A DNA stretch of 64,000 nt from Flectonema sp. DT1601 (lineage: Eukaryota; Euglenozoa; Diplonemea; Diplonemida; Diplonemidae). Both the position numbers and the translations under genes were made by a program. Below the pieces are notes generated by a model. That model ran no database searches. It was given only the letters and a program-made list of their open reading frames with translations, and was not told the origin of the DNA. The stretch is from NCBI GenBank assembly GCA_964019425.1, contig OZ025799.1, positions 682,001 to 746,000 on the forward strand. Reading direction: 5' to 3'. Below, piece by piece: positions 62,696 to 64,000 of the stretch (the stretch's first letter is position 1; every line of letters starts with the position of its first letter).

Positions 62696-63640
62696 CTAAT
62701 CGTTGAGATCTTTTGTTCGATCTTCAGAAGTTGATCTGCGTTGAGGGACACTTCGACTCCTACTCCTTGCACGAGCCCTGGCAAGACTATTGCTTCGCGA
62801 TTTGAGTTGTCTATTTATATAGTCCTTAATCGGTTCAACCCCTCCTCCGGTTCGAACAAAAACCTCACCTGCGGAATTCGCTCTGAGAATGAGTCGCTTC
62901 CCATCATGTGGAGTAAGGGTATAAGTACAATAATCAACTTTTTTTAAATGCTGCAAAAGATTAAATTCCTTCAAACTAGCATCAATCAAGGCTTGCTGCT
63001 GTGATGCAGATGGAGGTGGCGCAAATGTTCGTTTTGTCCGAGTGGCAAGACCAGCATCAGGAGTATCTATGAGGTCAGAAAGTTTTGGTTCTTTTTTTTT
63101 TGGTTTTCGACCACGTGGACTACTCTTGGAACTGTAAGCCAGAGTCTTTAAATCGAGAATATGAACTCTTAGGTGAGCTACTTCGTTAACAGCGATGGCA
63201 TTTTCTTCAAGTAATTCTTTATTATGCTTTAGAAGAGAAGGTATTCTCCTTGATTTACCTGTCAATACTTCTATTCTCTCTCTTAAAATAGCATTCTGTG
63301 CCATTATTGTATCAATCGCCATGTTGGTGTCAGCGGTGGTCAGGTTGGAGCGAAGTTGCATATTTTCTTCTTTCAATTTCCTATTATCTCTTTGTAATGT
63401 TATCACTTCTTTTTTTGCTTTGTTAAGAAGAGATGCTAAAAGAGCTACTTCATTAGCAGATACGTCGCAGTCGTCATCAGTTCTGGTTGCCTTATTGCTT
63501 TGTTCAGGTGTGACTGAGTGTTGTCGTTTATCACTTAATCCACCTGTCCATTTTGGCATCACCAATGCTTCGTCATCTGAATCAGAGTTGCTGCTGAGAT
63601 CCCATTCGAGTGTCTTTGGGATGGGTCCACCCTGTCGCAT
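62696..63640 (-). CDS. Coiled-coil protein with a GAR-like C-terminal domain
   Basis: 314 aa. Residues 60-105 (LLNKAKKEVITLQRDNRKLK) and 108-165 are coiled coils. Residues 174-186 are a basic patch (PRGRKPKKKEPK). Residues about 236-280 (CTYTLTPHDGKRLILRANS, then EVFVRTGGGVEPIKDYI) resemble the end of the GAS2-related (GAR) microtubule-binding domain, whose hallmark is VRVGGGW with a following leucine or isoleucine helix; here the Trp is Val. The tail is Arg/Ser-rich (RARARSRSRS), also typical of microtubule binding. A cytoskeletal linker is a fair inference. CATCAG lies 13 bases before the ATG. Confidence 0.65.
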   Translation of the reverse strand: MRQGGPIPKTLEWDLSSNSDSDDEALVMPKWTGGLSDKRQHSVTPEQSNKATRTDDDCDVSANEVALLASLLNKAKKEVITLQRDNRKLKEENMQLRSNLTTADTNMAIDTIMAQNAILRERIEVLTGKSRRIPSLLKHNKELLEENAIAVNEVAHLRVHILDLKTLAYSSKSSPRGRKPKKKEPKLSDLIDTPDAGLATRTKRTFAPPPSASQQQALIDASLKEFNLLQHLKKVDYCTYTLTPHDGKRLILRANSAGEVFVRTGGGVEPIKDYINRQLKSRSNSLARARARSRSRSVPQRRSTSEDRTKDLND

Positions 63641-63843
63641 AATGATGGTAAACCTGATGTGTGAATTAATAATAAAATATCTTATCTTTGATTTTTTATA
63701 TGAAGCTTTGCGAGCACACGAATCGTACTTTTGATTGAACCTAAAGGATAGTGGAAGATCCGAGTAAAGACCTTCTTCAACGGATTTTTAAATCTTTTTT
63801 TTTTTTTTTTTTCTCTCGAACCACTCACGCTGATCAATATCAC
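63641..63843. other. Spacer between the GAR-like and diflavin reductase genes
   Basis: About 200 bases with a T-run at 63797-63812, which on the coding strand is an A-run after the reductase stop. No gene. Confidence 0.55.
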
Positions 63844-64000
63844 TTAAGCCCAAGTGTCGTACTGAATTCTTTTATATTTCTTCAATTCATTTACAACATC
63901 ATCAGCTTCTTCTTCACTACAATTTGAATATTTCATTATACAATAAACTACAGCCTTAGTGACTGACTGAGGCATGTCTTTTGAAGTACCACTGATATAT
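63844..64000 (-). CDS. NDOR1: C-terminus of a TAH18/NDOR1-like diflavin reductase (partial)
   Basis: Only the last 52 codons lie in the window; the gene continues past 64000. The frame reads YISGTSKDMPQSVTKAVVY ... SEEEADDVVNELKKYKRIQYDTWA and stops. It matches the end of NADPH-dependent diflavin reductases: the Y-x-x-G-N/T-x-K-x-M-P of the NADPH-binding lobe and the final aromatic-containing ETWS/DTWA that stacks on FAD. The two-residue spacing and the RxQxxTWA end favour TAH18/NDOR1, which feeds electrons to anamorsin/DRE2 in cytosolic Fe-S cluster assembly, over P450 reductase, which ends DVWS. The rest of the gene is needed to be certain. Confidence 0.8.
   Translation of the reverse strand, partial: YISGTSKDMPQSVTKAVVYCIMKYSNCSEEEADDVVNELKKYKRIQYDTWA

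Overview
The window is nuclear DNA of a unicellular eukaryote. It carries cytosolic ribosomal proteins (eL13, eL42), a 26S proteasome ATPase (RPT4), a SCY1-like pseudokinase, a PPR protein and the end of a TAH18/NDOR1-type diflavin reductase. Introns are short and GT-AG. I could not fix the lineage. Composition is AT-rich with many 12-40 base A or T homopolymers, and intergenic spaces are long (up to 5.8 kb). A receptor kinase with tyrosine-kinase hallmarks, a minimal glutamate-receptor-like channel and BspA-type leucine-rich relics suggest a heterotrophic protist.

Layout. 1-4,200: gene-poor, with a leucine-rich relic, a 723-bp terminal-inverted-repeat transposon and SINE-like repeat A. 4,222-6,822: adenylate cyclase. 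6,823-12,585: large gene desert. 12,586-25,784: serine-rich protein, four-helix membrane protein, PPR protein, a MITE-like element, a membrane-anchored methyltransferase-like gene beside its own partial duplicate, class V aminotransferase, glutamate-receptor-like channel, N-myristoylated protein. 27,565-37,463: receptor kinase, eL13, coiled-coil/SH3-like protein, a 1,416-residue membrane protein with 345-bp tandem repeats. 38,289-43,813: two small proteins and a catalytically dead RNB protein (Ssd1-like). 47,021-56,302: RND permease, eL42, RPT4, SCY1-like pseudokinase. 56,322-62,634: three near-identical copies of a secreted beta-helix gene. 62,696-64,000: GAR-like coiled-coil protein and a partial diflavin reductase.

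Two features stand out at the scale of the window. First, all 24 genes I support lie on the minus strand. Second, most have a pyrimidine-rich or AAC-type AG acceptor 6-44 bases before the ATG, like the AACAG acceptors of the internal introns. Together these suggest a directional gene cluster with trans-splicing or systematic 5'UTR splicing; this is an inference. I rebuilt five spliced genes by joining exons (19507-20273, 40552-43813, 47021-50268, 50653-51285, 52279-53661); every joined length is a multiple of three and the joined protein matches its family.

Functionally the window mixes housekeeping genes (ribosome, proteasome, Fe-S cluster assembly, organelle RNA) with signalling and surface genes (cyclase, receptor kinase, channel, RND permease, secreted beta-helix proteins). 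There is no sign of one operon-like pathway. Some ORFs can be extended through GTG or TTG; for each gene I chose the first well-placed ATG.
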